Source of the DNA: Symsagittifera roscoffensis
Taxonomy: Eukaryota > Xenacoelomorpha > Acoela > Convolutidae
Direction: 5' to 3'
Assembly: GCF_963678635.1 (NCBI RefSeq)
Contig: NC_087062.1
Span: 5,136,193 to 5,200,192, forward strand
Length of the DNA: 64,000 nt
Made by a program: the position numbers and the translations under genes. Under the pieces are notes generated by a model. That model was not told where the DNA came from and did not search any database. It worked only from the letters and a program-made list of their open reading frames with translations. Below, in pieces: positions 20,960-33,531 of the stretch. Every line of letters begins with the position of its first letter. Within the stretch, counting starts at the first letter, position 1.

Positions 20960-23860
20960 TATAAATCACTTTGTCCAATAAATCTTTTGCCGGATTAACT
21001 TTTAAAATAATATTGATGTATAAAAACATGTTTCCCATGAGATTTTAATTTACAATTTAAATACAAAAACAAGATTTTACATCAAGTACTATTTTCTTCT
21101 AAAGCCATGGGCCAGAATTCGTTTTCCTATTAAAATTATGCTTCGCTACGCTGCCAAAATTTTATTCCTGGTTTTTTTGTTTTTTTTCAACACTCAACAT
21201 TTTGAAGTTTAATCGGACATTTGGATTGAGTTTATAATTTAGAAAACGATCTCAGTTCTTTTGAAAATTTCTTAATGGACGTGTTTAATGTGTTGAGCCA
21301 TATATTATTTTTATATAATAAAAAACGCAAGCAAAATGAGAAAAATTCGGATTTACACGCGAATGATTTTTTAATTGCGACTTGGTTTTAAAGTATTTCA
21401 AAAGATCTTAAGGCTGCAAAAGCTTGAAATTTTTCTTTTGTTCAGGCAGCGTTTGATTTCATGGCGTCAAAATTATCATGATTTATTTTAGCTAATTAAG
21501 CATATGGGAAACAACTCTTAATCTTCGAAAAATTCGATAACTCGAGAGTTTGATTTTTAAACACAATAACAGAGAATTGGAGATATTAAAAAGATGCATT
21601 TTTTGGGAGGGCGTGGGGAAAGGAAAATTTGAGTGACAAAATTAAAATTGCTTTGACGCCAGTTAAAAAATTATCATCACCCTTTTGTCAAGAGTTTGAT
21701 AGAAGAACGGAAGTTAATTTTCAGCATTTGCTTAAGTTGATTCATATACTTGCACAGGATGTGCAAAGTTCTAAATAGTCTTACAAAAGCTGCAAGCTTA
21801 CCTTCCGTTCTCGTATCACAAACTTGAAAAAAAAATGATAAGAAGTGTTCTCATGGCGTCAAAACAGTTTTGTTTCATTCAAAGCGCTGTTTCCCACAAA
21901 AAAATACTTGAAAGCTTTTGTCTTATTAACAAATTTTTTCCGTATCAAATTTCTTTTAGTCAATTCTGGTTCTGAGCACGCAATTTTTTCTCATTTTTGT
22001 CATGTGATGTTGAGTTTATTTCAATGGCATCAAATGTAACATCATAATTTTTTTTTTCTGATTAGGCAAGTGGGAAAAATTTAATTTTTGAAGTTTTTCT
22101 TATTTTCAAGAGTTTCATTTCGAAAAAAAATACAGAGAATTTAAGATACCGAAGACACATACTGTGCAAATCTTGAAACAAAATAAAAATTTGAATTGAG
22201 GACGACCAATTAGTTTATAATTTTTGTTCTAAAGCAAAAAGTATGAGAAATTGGAAAGCTTCAAAAGAATTGGATTTTATCCCGCGACAATTGTGTTAAA
22301 CATTTTTAAACTCATCTTTAATTCAATTTTGTTTGTTGTTAATTTGCCATAATTTTCCGTTTTTATCAAGTCAATAAAGAGAACATTTTTTATGTATCAT
22401 CTCACCGAAATAACAACCACGAAAATGTAAAAAAAATCAAGGGGGAGTATTGAAAAAAGGATAATAAAAAGCAAAGAAGAGATAAAAAATGTCGTATAAT
22501 TTGTTTAACTACACTCGTTCAAAAGATGCAAGCAAGAAAGAAAAAAGGCATATTTCCATGCAAATGTTTTTTTTAACTAGAAAGAGATTCTAAAAGAATC
22601 CGAAAAGGAACAAGTCTTAACACAAGGCTTGAAATCGTTTTTGATGAGGGCTCGTTTGATTAGAAAACGTCGGAGTTTTGTCAATTTACTTATGTAAAAT
22701 GTATAATTGAATTGAAGACGACCAATTAGTTTATATATTTTGTTTTCAGCCAAAAATTATGAGAATTTGGATACCTGAAAAAAACTGGATTTTTTCCTGC
22801 GATATTTGTATTAAAAGCCATATTTCCATGCGAATGTTTTTTTAAACTAGGAAACGATCCTAAAAACATCCGAAAAGGAACAGGTGTTAACGCTAAATTT
22901 AAAATAGTTTTTGATGAGGGCCTGTGTTTGATTATAAAACGCGGAATTATTATCGTATATTTTATAAAATTAAGCAAATGAAAACGTCTTTTTGTCTCTA
23001 AAATTTTGATTTTTGGAATCGAAGATATCGAAGAAAACAAAAAGTCTCAACCCTACAAAAGCTTGAAAACTTTTTAAGTTCAGGGTGCGTTTGATTATTT
23101 AGCGTTTAGCGTCAGATTTATTTTCCTATTTTAGAACGTGGCAAATGACTCGCAATCTTTCAGGTTTTCGATGTTTTGATAGTCTAGTTTGAAAAAAAAG
23201 CTGTGAACCGGAATTGAAGATACTGAAGAAAAAAATTGTCTTAACGCTACAAAAGCATGAAATCAAATTTTGTTCAGCACGCGTTTGATAATCTGGCGCC
23301 AGATTTATCATCATGTTTTTTTGCTTTTTAAGCAAGTGCGAAACGCGAAACAAGTCTTTATCTCGGAAGTGTTCGATAACTCGAGAAGTGTTCGAAATTG
23401 AGAATTGAAGATACTGACGAAATCAAGGTCATAACGCTACAAAAGTTTGAAACCAGTTTTTATTTTTTGTGGAGGGTACATTTGATTATATGGCGTCAGA
23501 ATTATTATCATATGTTTTTTGCTAATTAAGCAAGTTGGAAAAATTTAATCTCCTAAGTGTTCGACTATTCGAGTGTTTGATTGTTTACAATTATGTTGAT
23601 CGTCTGAAAAAGAGTGCTTGCAACTAAAAATTAATCTCCGCCCCGAAACAATTAATAAGGAGTTTGTTCACGTGGTCCGACCACACTTGAATTGTATTAA
23701 AACGTGTGTTCAAATTTAGTTAATCACAATTTTTTTTATGATATATTGTTTTAGTCATTTCGTGAAAACTTTTTTCAAGTAAAGCAAAAAAAAACGATAA
23801 AATTGTTTTCAGTATCAGAATGCCGAAAAAAGTTTCTGCGCAAAATTGAAGAATTGCTTT
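20960..23860. other. AT-rich intronic sequence with internal near-repeats
   Basis: Recurrent phrases (TTCGATAACTCGAGA, AACGCTACAAAAGC, GTTTGATTATATGGCGTCA, GACGACCAATTAGTTTATA) recur roughly every 200-500 bp on the same strand, suggesting an ancient cryptic array. No coding exon was found. Confidence 0.45.
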
Positions 23861-23861
23861 T

Positions 23862-23885
23862 AGCCCCCCCCCCCCCCCCCCCCCC
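23862..23885. repeat. Poly-C run
   Basis: More than 20 consecutive C with little interruption. Similar runs occur near 1945, 29826, 33847, 44565 and 57788 (C) and near 32595 and 58938 (G); several coincide with MITE ends. Run lengths may be unreliable in the assembly. Confidence 0.8.
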
Positions 23886-23977
23886 GCCTATTCTCTCGTC
23901 GCTCACTATCTCATTTCCGAGTGAAAAAAAAAACAAAAATGATGCATAAAAAGCCGACTTGTATCTTTCTTAAATTT

Positions 23978-24130
23978 GAACGGGTGGACTCGTTACAAGG
24001 TGCAAAGTTCACGGGTGGACTCGTTACAAGGTGCAAAGTTCATACCTAATCCTCGCAACAGAAACTGGGGGGGATTTGATACTAAATGCAAAGTTCATAT
24101 ATGCTCAAACATTCAATTATTTCATGGTGT
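23978..24130 (+). repeat. 31-bp tandem duplication in an F4-related fragment
   Basis: ACGGGTGGACTCGTTACAAG plus GTGCAAAGTTC occurs twice (23980-24041), followed by CAAAGTTCATATATGCTCAA, which matches the F4 interior at 46220 and 52040. Confidence 0.6.
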
Positions 24131-25424
24131 GTGTGTATGGGGGGGGAGGTGTGGTATTTTTATTAGTCATCATAGAAAGTACAAAAAAGCATCAATTTAC
24201 CATACTTAGTTCAACTTTTCTTATAATGTTTTTTTTTCCGATAATTAATTTACCGGACAGTTTGTATGATGTTTGAGTTGTTCTAAGTGAACCTAGTTTT
24301 TTCTAAAAGTATTTCAAATTGATTTGCAAGGCATATCACCAAAATGTAGAAGAGAACAAAAAGCATTCTGAATTGCAGATAATGGCTTGTTTTTTTTGTT
24401 TAAAATGCTAAATTACGTTTTTTTCACTTTGAAAGAACAAATAAGCTTAGTGATCCGATTTTGAAATAAATTAAGCAAATTTGCGTAAAGACCCATTTTC
24501 GGCAATTTTTTTTTGCGTAACTGTATTAACAATTATAAATAAAACAATGAATTAGCACTAGAGCTTTCTATTGGGAATTCGAATTTTGCTGCATTCTGTT
24601 CTGCTTGAACGAACTAAAACTACTGAAAAGTCTCCCCTCCCCTTTCTTGAAAGGGGGAGGGTAATTGTTCAGTAAATCCTCGTAATTTTAGCAGGTGGTT
24701 AAGCTAATTGGTCAAGTTTTCTCCGAGACTAAAAAGAGTGGATTCATGGGGTGGAATCATTCATCTACGAAGGAACGAATGCGCGAAAATAAAAACCACC
24801 CGCATCCAGTTTCAAGCGTTAATAATCAATTATAATATACTTTTAATACCAGTCTCACAAAAATTGAGAAAAAATTGATTTTAATCAATTAATAATTGCT
24901 CATAATCTCTTTTTATAATCGATTGATTTTATCCGAATTTCTAATCTATTTGTAATATAAAAATCCATTTTAATCTATCATAATTGTTTATAATCTCTTT
25001 TTTGCCCATTTTTTCTTTGACCTTCTTTGACTTCAATTGCTTATATTTTATGCTTTTCGTAGACGTTGGTCTATGTGGAAAATGGGAAAACTGTTTTTTT
25101 TTAGTTTGCAAATCAATTCAAATTTCTCACGAGTTTTTTGCCCATTCGGTCCTTCACGGATGAGAATAGCCGCCGATTGGACCAAGTTAAAATCCTCTCT
25201 GCAAAAACAGTTTCTGAAATCCGAGTTCAAATTTTCAACCAATCAGAGTAGAGCATCCTAAACGCAGCGCTTAGCGCATTGTTTTAAATTGAACAGTAAT
25301 GCAGAGGATCTTAACTTGGTCTATTTGATCTACTAAATAAAATAATCATATTTAAAAAATTAATTATAATCATCATAATTATAATATTAACTATAGTCAT
25401 AAGAATAATACTAACAATAAACAT

Positions 25425-25973
25425 AACAAGACTGCTCGTATCAGGGCGAAGCCCTGAATGTTCCGACTGCCTTTTAAGGTTTATGGAGCAGCAGTAACAA
25501 CATTAAAAAATTAAATGAAATAAAATAAAATGAAACTTTTTTTTTTCTAAAATTTGAAATTTTTTATGAAAATCATCCCCCTACACGCCATTTAAAGTGC
25601 AAAAAGATAGATTTCGTTCCTTGTAACAAATCAATTATGGCAAATAAGCTTCGTTCAACCAATTTGGAACGATTTATAAGAAGGATTAAATCTCCGCTTA
25701 CGCGTTAATAGCGCGAATTATATCGCGCGTTAATTGTCCCAAATTGGTCAAAATGGTCAAAATGGCAATCTTTAAACCCTCATAACTTTACGAAAAATGA
25801 TCACAGGTGAAACATTTTTTTTCAAATTTAAGCTGAGGACAACAATGCCTTTTGAATGATATAAAAAAATTCAGTCAAAAACTGCTAGTTAAAAAGTCGA
25901 AATTTGTCTGAAGAAAAAAAACCCACCCCGAGCACAAATATTTCGTTACTTTTGTATCGAAAGTCTGAACAAA
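25425..25973 (-). mobile_element. Family A element, full length
   Basis: AACAAGACTGCTCGTATC, a perfect 7-bp hairpin and TGTTCCGACTGCC at the 3' end; CGAAAGTCTGAACAA at the 5' end. The internal GCGCGA / TCGCGC hairpin is intact. It sits inside an imperfect AATCAT-rich tract that resumes on the other side, as expected for an insertion. Confidence 0.75.
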
Positions 25974-26120
25974 AACCAAAATCAAAATCACAATAATTAT
26001 AATTATAACAATCATAATAATAATCATAACGATCAAATTCACAATCATAGTAAAAATAATCATAAAAATAGGAATCATATTGATAATTATCAAAATAACA
26101 ATGATAATAATTGATCAACC
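25974..26120. repeat. AATCAT/ATAATC-rich microsatellite
   Basis: Irregular (AAT)/(CAT) simple sequence; the matching tract at 25330-25424 lies on the other side of the family A insertion. A similar tract occurs at 26790-26910. Confidence 0.7.
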
Positions 26121-26899
26121 GTACAATCCCCCCACCCCAGTTACCAACAGTAGAATGTCTCCCTAGCCACACATTGGTTTTGAAAATTAAATATCTATTG
26201 TGCAAGCATTTTGTTTTGAACAAGCGCTTTAATAAATTGGTTGTCCTTTTTTGTATGTGGAATTACATATGAATGCTGTCAGTTAGCAAAATGATCCGCA
26301 CTGAGGTTCCATGGACAATAATCGATTATATTTGATTTCCGTGGTCAAGAATGTTGCCGTTTTAATTGGTTATAATTACACGTTGGGTCAACACAATCAA
26401 TTATAATTCTTTATAATTCATTTTTTCATAGATTTTTTTTTTTATCACAATCATTTTAAAATTCATTATATTGGGTTATAATGGATCATAATTTGTCTAA
26501 AGTGTGTCCAAATTTTCTGCAAAAAATTTAGCATTCTCCACATTTCTTACAACCTACTGGATTTCTAAACGTACTCTCATCTATTTAATTTTTGTAAAAA
26601 GATATCCAACCCCCTTTCAACGCCCTTCTATGTGAAATTTAAAATTCAATTTCTCTCAAAAAAACTGTTAATTTTCTATAAATCTAAGGTAAAGTGAAAG
26701 TTATCTACTGCTAAGTTCATATTTTACCCCCTTAAATCGATTTGGCGGCAGATATTTGGGGATTTGGGGCATGTTGATCCATAAAAAACATATAATATTT
26801 TATCATAATCATAATCAAAACAAAAGTGATAATTAAAACAAAAAAAAAGTTATAGTCATGGTTATAATATTATTATTTATTTTGATAGTGATGAGAATA

Positions 26900-28120
26900 A
26901 TCATGATAACCTTCTAGTTAGTAGAACATTCCTAGTTTCACCTAGTTTCTCATTGTTAAACTTCAATCGAATTATAGTAAATAATGAACCAAATTAACTG
27001 CCGCTTTCAAGTTAAATGTCAGAAAATTCCCCGCTTTGAAGTCAATTTTTTGAAATTCTTCTGCTGCATTTTTCTTCCCAAAAATAAAAAAAGGACACAT
27101 TTTAATCAATAATAGAATTGATCTTGTTTTATTAGGACGCTTTCTATCGTTTCAATTGGAAATGAAGACGATTGGTAGTATGTAGCTAAACTGGCTTGAG
27201 GGCCGTAAAAATGCGCTGTCATTTCGTGACATATCATCAAAATAATTAATTTTTGTAAATTACACATAAAATAGTAAATAAATTCTAATTGCACTAGAAA
27301 AAGTTTATGTTCAATATAATTTTCGTCCGATCTATTGAAGTAAGTGACGGAATACTTAAGCACAGAATGGTTTCTTTTTCCAGATATATTTCGAATTTTG
27401 ATTTAAAAATTGTTCCATCTGAATGTATTGACGGGTTAAACACAAAATGAAAAAAAATTTCAGCCTGTTATTGATGATTTAAAAACACAATAAGTTGACA
27501 ATTGCAAATTTGATCAGATTTGGACAATCAATACGTGTTATTTTTTGTGCCATCAACGCGTTAGTGGCAAATTAATCCACCTCAGAACTTTTTTAAGTAA
27601 ACTTTAGCATGCTGAATAAATATACATCATAAGATGCAAACTTCATCCCTGTGATTTTACATAGCATATGGGTTGAATTTATGTTCAAAAACCTTTAAAA
27701 AAATTTTGTTTGTTTTTAAAATCTTAATCAAATTTTTAAATTATATAATGATTTTCCTATAAAAACCTACTTCCTAGTTATTAAATGGAAGTTGAAACTT
27801 TCAAGTATTTACCGTATTCACAAACAGAACAAATGAAAACAAACTACAAAGAAATTTCTAAACAGATCGGAAGATTGTTTTTGATAGCAAGGCACCATTA
27901 TAATTTTTTAAGTAAATTCTGTCGAAAATTGTTTTTTGAAAAATCATAATTGGTCTGAACAAAGTATCCTGAGAACCCTATTGGCAGTTTTCAATAAGGC
28001 TCAGAGTGACTCCACCGACGTTTTGAGGGTACAAATGGATAAATAAAAAGTTTTGTTGTTTGAAACTTGTCTAGATTATCAACTATTGGACAAAATTAGA
28101 TTACGCAATGAATTTTAAAG
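26900..28120. other. AT-rich intronic sequence with an eroded family A copy
   Basis: About 27340-27620 shows forward family A landmarks in order (GTGACGGAATACTTAAGCAC, GTTATTTTTTGTGCCATC, AACGCGTTAGTGGC). The remainder shows nothing recognisable. Confidence 0.35.
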
Positions 28121-28128
28121 CCATAAAT

Positions 28129-28205
28129 GCAGTTTTTATCGAAACTTGCAGTTTTTATCGAAACTTGCAGTTTTTATCGAAACTTGCAGTTTTTATCGAA
28201 ACTTG
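28129..28205. repeat. Tandem repeat, 19-bp unit, four copies
   Basis: Four perfect copies of GCAGTTTTTATCGAAACTT in a row. Confidence 0.95.
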
Positions 28206-28522
28206 AACCCGAAGGAACACGATCATCCTCAACATTTCATATTCTCATTTAACACACGCCCCTTATTCCACAGCCGAACGCCCATTTTTACCCTCTACGC
28301 TTATCCAACTCCAACCTTCCCACCCTTCCACGTTCAACCTTGAAAGGGGAAACAAAATGTGTGTAGATGAGTCTTCAAAAAATTTAATTTTTTTTCGCAA
28401 ACGCAGTTTTTTTGAGAAGATGTGAAAGTGAATGAGACTACAATGTAACAAACGTAAGTGTAAAATGATTTTGAAACAAATCAATACTGCTCATTGTATG
28501 TCATGGTATTGAAAATTTTGTC

Positions 28523-28735
28523 GAACTTTCTTTTAGGTTGACCAAATTAATTTTCTGAGCTTTCCCAAATCACTATAAATACCCCATTTTGACTAAACTG
28601 TCTACGCCACAGGCAAGTTTTTGGAAGTTTTTTCAAAAAGGCGTTTTTAGGCGTTTTTTTGGAAAAGTTCGACCAAAAAATCGCGTTTTTTGGCGCGTGT
28701 TCCCCCTCAAAGTTTTCTTCTAAAGTTGACAAAAA
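28523..28735 (+). mobile_element. F1 hAT-like MITE, half copy
   Basis: TTTAGGTTGACCAAATTAAT, CACTATAAATACCCCATTTT, CTACGCCACAGGCAAGTTTT and TTTTTGGCGCGTGTTCCCC: the same landmarks as the next, complete copy, with both ends missing. Confidence 0.6.
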
Positions 28736-28759
28736 AAGAAAAAAAAATGATTATATTAC

Positions 28760-29179
28760 CAGGGGCGGATAAAATATTTTCTCGAGGTGGGGGATTTAAA
28801 ATTTCGAAAATTCTGTCGACCTTTTTTTTAGAACACTATGATACCTTTTTTGACCAAGTTTTTAAATCACTATAAATACCCCATTTTGACCAAACTTTCT
28901 ACGCCACAGGCAAGTTTTTGAAAAAAAAAAAGGCCAAAAAAGGCGTTCTTAGGCCTTTTTTGGAAAAGTTCGACCAAAAAATCGCGTTTTTTCGGCGCGC
29001 GTTCCCCCTGAAATTTAGTATAGATTGACGACGAAGGCGCCTTTAGAAAAAATTAAGGTCAGTCAACCAAAAATGGATATGTCAAAACAGTACAAAGGGG
29101 GCCCATTGGGTCGGCAGGGGGTCGAATCCCTGAGAAGAAAAGTCGTCTGACTCCCTCCCCCCCTCTAAATCCGCTACTG
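28760..29179 (+). mobile_element. F1 hAT-like MITE, complete
   Basis: Starts CAGGGGCGGATAAAATA and ends CCTCTAAATCCGCTACTG. Flanks TATATTAC and TATGTTAT match at 6 of 8 bases, compatible with a decayed 8-bp target duplication. Confidence 0.65.
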
Positions 29180-29819
29180 TATGTTATTGTTTACATATTT
29201 TATGGTTTAAGTTTGTTTTGTTAATAAGTTTCAAATTAAATAGAAAAATATAGTATAAGAGTTTAAAAATAGATTTTATTGCTTTGAAAAGTAAATAAAT
29301 AATAATCAATTTTTAAATCAGTGATAATCGATTGTTTTGAATTTTTTAGAGACAGGCTATATAAATTCAATAAAATCGATAATTATCCATGAAAACTTGA
29401 GTGCGGGGAATACGTGTCGGCTACTTAAATTTATAGTCATCAAGATACGATTGAAAAAATTTCTTTTGTTGTTTTTCAAAAAATATATTAAACATTTTTT
29501 GTTTCCGGGTCTTGCTTGAATGATTTAAGTTCGTTACAATTCTAATGCTTATTACAACTTTTTGACTTATTTCCTGCAAGAGTGCAGCCAGGCGAACAAC
29601 TCGAAGAAAACTGATCTGATCTTATTTCTGTAATTTCAGACATCATTAAAAAGAATTTCGTTCGGTGACGAATTTACTATAGGCTAGAGGACTTTTGGAC
29701 AATATTGAAGCAGTCAAAAAAATTAGCTAGTTCACTAACATTCAGTTCTTTTACCGTCTTTTCTGATAAAGAACCCAATTCAAGTGTTGCTCTTTGACAC
29801 TCTTTTATGTTGGCTTTCT

Positions 29820-29855
29820 ACCAACCCACCCCCCCCCCCCCCCCCCCGCCCCCCA
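29820..29855. repeat. C-run / CCCCGCCCC tract
   Basis: Long C homopolymer with a single interruption, isolated in AT-rich intronic DNA. Confidence 0.75.
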
Positions 29856-30177
29856 ACTTTGAAATTTATTTTTGAAATTTGAAGTAGGAGGGGACTGGTA
29901 GAGAGGGTACCGCGACAACTCGCCACAAAGACAACTGGCAACAGAAGATTAAGTTTCCGTAAAATTGAAAAAAGCGACAACTCGCAAAGTTTTAAATAAA
30001 ATACCAGTATAGAATCTCGGTTAAAGGTCGCTGGTGGAATTTTGGCTGAAACATCGCGGTGATAACCAACCGGCTCTAAGTTTCATATAAAGTCCTACCT
30101 CTGTTGGCAAGCTTGCAACACGTTGTCATGACTGTGACGGTGTGAACTTTGCGAGCTCTCGCATAACGGGTAGAGAA

Positions 30178-30345
30178 GTAGTTCCAACCATTCAAAGTTG
30201 GAATACAAAATTGGAGGGGAGTGGTTTCAATCATTCAAAAAGGAAAAAAAAATCTGTATCGGATGTTTTTCCTTTTTTTAATAATTTTTCTCCAACCACT
30301 GAAAGTGGAAAGGAACTTTGTATTCGATTCGACTTTAAAAAAAAT
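30178..30345 (+). mobile_element. Eroded 5' ends of family E
   Basis: TTCCAACCATTCAAAGTTGG and, about 110 bp on, TCCAACCACTGAAAGTGGAA then GAACTTTGTATTCG resemble the family E 5' end (GTTCCGACCATTGAAAATGG, GCTTTGTATTCTGG). Confidence 0.35.
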
Positions 30346-30499
30346 GTGTTCAAGCAAACTAAGGCTTATAAAAAAACGTCCAACGGAATCAAGTGATATA
30401 TCATTTTTAAAAAATTTCAGACTCGGAATGTTTCTGAATGTCGAGAGAGAAACGTTTCTTTACAATTTTTATTTGTAGTCCACATTTAGCAAGTACACA

Positions 30500-30780
30500 C
30501 CAAAAAATTATGTGAAGTAACCTTAAAAAATATCTTAAGTCACCTTAACAATAAACATAAAGTTATAATACTTTAAGTGCTCTTTAATTTACCTATAAAC
30601 ATCTCAAAACTTTACTTATATTTACCTTAAAAGTTAACATTTATCAACCTTAAAAACTTAAGAAAAAAGGTAATTTGTTTATAGTTACCTTAATATTAAG
30701 GTAAATTTACCTTTAAATTTTCCTTAAACTTAAGAAAAATTCATTTAAAAGTACTTTAGCTGTTAAGGTTAAAATGAAAG
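30500..30780. repeat. ACCTTAA / TTAAGGT-rich palindromic tract
   Basis: The heptamer ACCTTAA, its complement and CTTAAG recur more than a dozen times on both strands. It includes a perfect 20-bp palindrome at 30685-30704 (TTACCTTAAT and its inverse). Confidence 0.7.
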
Positions 30781-31014
30781 AGTTTTCTTACTTCAGCTGT
30801 TTTTAGTCAAATATCAGGGTAAACGAAAGCCAGTAAGGAGTGTAAAAAGTGAGTCCTAAAATGAGTTTTTAAACATTTTTCTTTTTTGTTATGAATTAAG
30901 CAACAAAAGCTTTAATTAATTGAAGCATGTAGTAATAATTCTAGGCCTAATTTTAATCTTATTCTCTCCCGCTGAAAACAACTCTCTTTTTTCAAAATTA
31001 TAAAATTGATCATT

Positions 31015-31533
31015 TTGTTCCGACTATTTGAAAAATGGGGAAGAAATTTGTATTCGGGTGTGTTTCAGTTTTTTTTTTCGTTTATCAACTACCACAAGAA
31101 ATCATCGGAGATAATTGAGTGACATATCATATTAAGGCCCTTACAGTCGAAATTGGGACGACTTTTGAAAGTTTCACACACAAAAAAAAACAAGTTTTGA
31201 GAAAAACTCGTTCGAAATTTTTAATAAAGTGAGCAAGCAGGCGTGCAAAAGCTTATTTTAGGGGCTTAAGAGCTTAAAATAGCTTAACTTAAGCTGCAAA
31301 AACTTAAATTTACTCGAGACGAAATATTTTTTGAGTATTTTAGGGCCTTTTTGAAATCAAAAATTCAAAAAACTGCAAAAAAAACTTAATGAGCATGCTT
31401 AATTTCTATTTTTTCGTTCAAACACTTTTATTCAACCACGCCAAAAAACGACAGCAGTTCGAAAAACTTTTTTGTTGTAATTTTTTAATACTATGGTCGG
31501 AACATTTTGTGCTACTTGCACAGTAATCGGCTG
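31015..31533 (+). mobile_element. Family E Helentron-like element, full length
   Basis: TTGTTCCGACTATTTG at the 5' end; ATGGTCGGAACATTTTG, a stem-loop (TGTGC / GCACA) and CAGTAATCGGCT at the 3' end. The interior order matches 37701-38276. Confidence 0.65.
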
Positions 31534-31764
31534 TTTTCGTTGCATCGAAATATTGAGCACTTAGTATGCAAAGAAATTTTAAAATAGAAATTTAATACTT
31601 TTGCGTGTTCGTTTGTGTGGTTCTAACAATTCACTCCAAGATTCAGCTGGAATTGAAAATAAAATTAAATTAAAAATTGAAAAATTGAAGTTCAGTGTCA
31701 AAAATTTTTGAGAAACTTGGTCAGTAAACCGAAAAAATGTGGACCATTTTGAAAGACAATGAAT

Positions 31765-31985
31765 CTCAGATGGATGGGGGATGCTTTTTTAAAGGATTCA
31801 ATCCCTTGCCAACGCGAAGGCTCCTCCCTATAGTAGTAGTGTATGACAACCATTTTTGGCTGACCGATCCTAAAAGGTTCTAAATGTATTCGGTACCAAT
31901 TTATACTGATTTTGAGAAGAAGAAGAAGGGGGAAGGAGAAATTGCGCGCCACCTCTTGAAGTGAACTTGGTCAAAATTTTCCAAT
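31765..31985 (-). mobile_element. F1 hAT-like remnant
   Basis: GGATTCAATCCCTTGCCAAC, ACCATTTTTGGCTGACCGAT, TTGCGCGCCACC and GGTCAAAATTTTCC in F1 order; the ends are gone. Confidence 0.4.
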
Positions 31986-32002
31986 CACTGCTTAAAAGGC
32001 TT

Positions 32003-32191
32003 GGCTCTTTTTCTCTTTCACCTCCCCACCTCCTATAAGAATCAATTTTATGGTTTAAGGAGTGGTTTAACGAGGTTAAGTATGAAGACCAAAAAAACTT
32101 GTCATGGCTTAATTAAATTGATTACAATTGGACAATGTTAACAGAAAAATACATATAACATTTTACAGATAGGGGAAGAGGAAAACGAGCC
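32003..32191 (+). mobile_element. Family C MITE
   Basis: GGCTCTTTTTCTC start and GGAAAACGAGCC end. The interior has TTTATGGTTTAAGGAGTGG and GTCATGGCTTAATTA, shared with 33833 and 34099. Flanks AAAGGCTT and AATGGTTT agree at 6 of 8 positions. Confidence 0.6.
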
Positions 32192-32577
32192 AATGGTTTC
32201 AATATGATACCAAACATAAACCCCAACCTCCTTTCTTTGATATGTTGAAAATCAGGCAGAAAATCTGGTTTGAGCCATAGTTCTTCCCCGTCAGTTCGTG
32301 ACTTTTTTGGGTTATCAGGGAAAACTGGTCATGGCACTACAATTAGTATGCGTTGTTTCGACCGCAGTTAACCAATTTAAACAATTAAAAATGAACACTT
32401 TTTTTAATTGCGGATCAACTGTACGATCTCATTCTCTAAATGAACAAATGTATGATTGGAATGCTCTTATATAACTGAATTATTGTATTTTCAAACAATT
32501 ATCTCATATAAAACTGTTAGTTTTGTTTAAATCTAAGCTATACTTATAGCTATTCCCTGAAAAATCCATTTTTTATT

Positions 32578-32863
32578 CAGGGGCGGATTTAGGGGGGGGG
32601 GGGGTGACGGGCGTATGCTCTTTCTTCTCTCTCAGGGATTCGACCCCCTGCCGACCCAAAGTGTCCCTCCCCCTTTGGTACTTTTTAAGAAATCCATTTT
32701 TGGCCGACCGACCATAAAACTTTTCTAAATATATATACTTAACTTTGAGGGGGATCTCGGGCTTTTTTTTCAAAAATTTGCCTGCAGCGCAGAAAATTTT
32801 TCCAAACAGCGTCTGAAAGTTTTTCCGCCCTCCCTGCTCGAGAAAATCCTAGATCCGCCCCTG
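32578..32863 (-). mobile_element. F1 hAT-like MITE, complete ends
   Basis: CAGGGGCGGATTTAGG start and CCTAGATCCGCCCCTG end form a 16-bp inverted repeat with one mismatch. The interior carries GACCCCCTGCCGACCCAAAG. Flanks TTTTTATT and ATTTTATC agree at 6 of 8. Confidence 0.75.
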
Positions 32864-33064
32864 ATTTTATCCCCTCCTAACCAATTTAGGGGGGTTATTG
32901 TACGATTGCTCCAATTTTTTTCCGAATTGTTTTTGTGGAAGTGGATTCAATTAGATAGTTAACTACAAGACTGAAGATTTTAAATCAAAATCAACGTTGT
33001 ACTGGACATTCAGCAAAATTAGATTGTACTGGACATTCAGCTGGAATTATTGAAAAGATTTTTA

Positions 33065-33531
33065 AAGCTCTTTTACCTCTCCCCCCATTCCCTATGCAAT
33101 TTTTTACGGCTCTTTTCCAGTTCCCCCCTTCAAAATACCGAGTTGTATGTTTGTTTTACGTGTTATTACGGCTAAATGCGTGAAGTTACGATGTACAGTA
33201 TGAAAAACAAATTTGTTCACAATTGTCGATTTGTTCACCACGCCAAATTTCATTGCAATATGACAATGTTATATAAGCTTTTCAAAATTGATTTTGAAAG
33301 GGGGGGGGGACTGGAAAGAGCCATTTTTACGAATAAAAATACTGTTCACATAGTCCGATTGTTCTGAATGAAAATTGACATGCGGACTAATTAGGCTATG
33401 AAAAACATATTTGGTGCGCTTAATTAACCTTGTAAAACCACTCAATAAACCATAAAATTGATACTTGTGTGATTTTTTTGGGGGGAGGGGGGAGGGGGGG
33501 GGGGTAGTGGTTTAGGGGAGGAAAAAGAGCC
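33065..33531 (-). mobile_element. Family C MITE interrupted by a family D MITE
   Basis: Left end AGCTCTTTTACCTCTCC, right end GGAGGAAAAAGAGCC. The family C interior (CATGCGGACTAATTAGGC, CCTTGTAAAACCACTC) is continuous if 33108-33330 is removed. Confidence 0.65.
33108..33322 (+). mobile_element. Family D MITE nested in family C
   Basis: GGCTCTTTTCCAGTTCCC start and ACTGGAAAGAGCC end; the inverted repeats extend about 28 bp. Flanks TTTTTTAC and ATTTTTAC form an 8-bp duplication with one mismatch. The interior matches the copy at 38745-38958 in opposite orientation. Confidence 0.8.

Noticed and set aside
28129-28205. CRISPR-like array
   Set aside because: Four perfect 19-bp units with no spacers: a simple tandem repeat in animal-type DNA.
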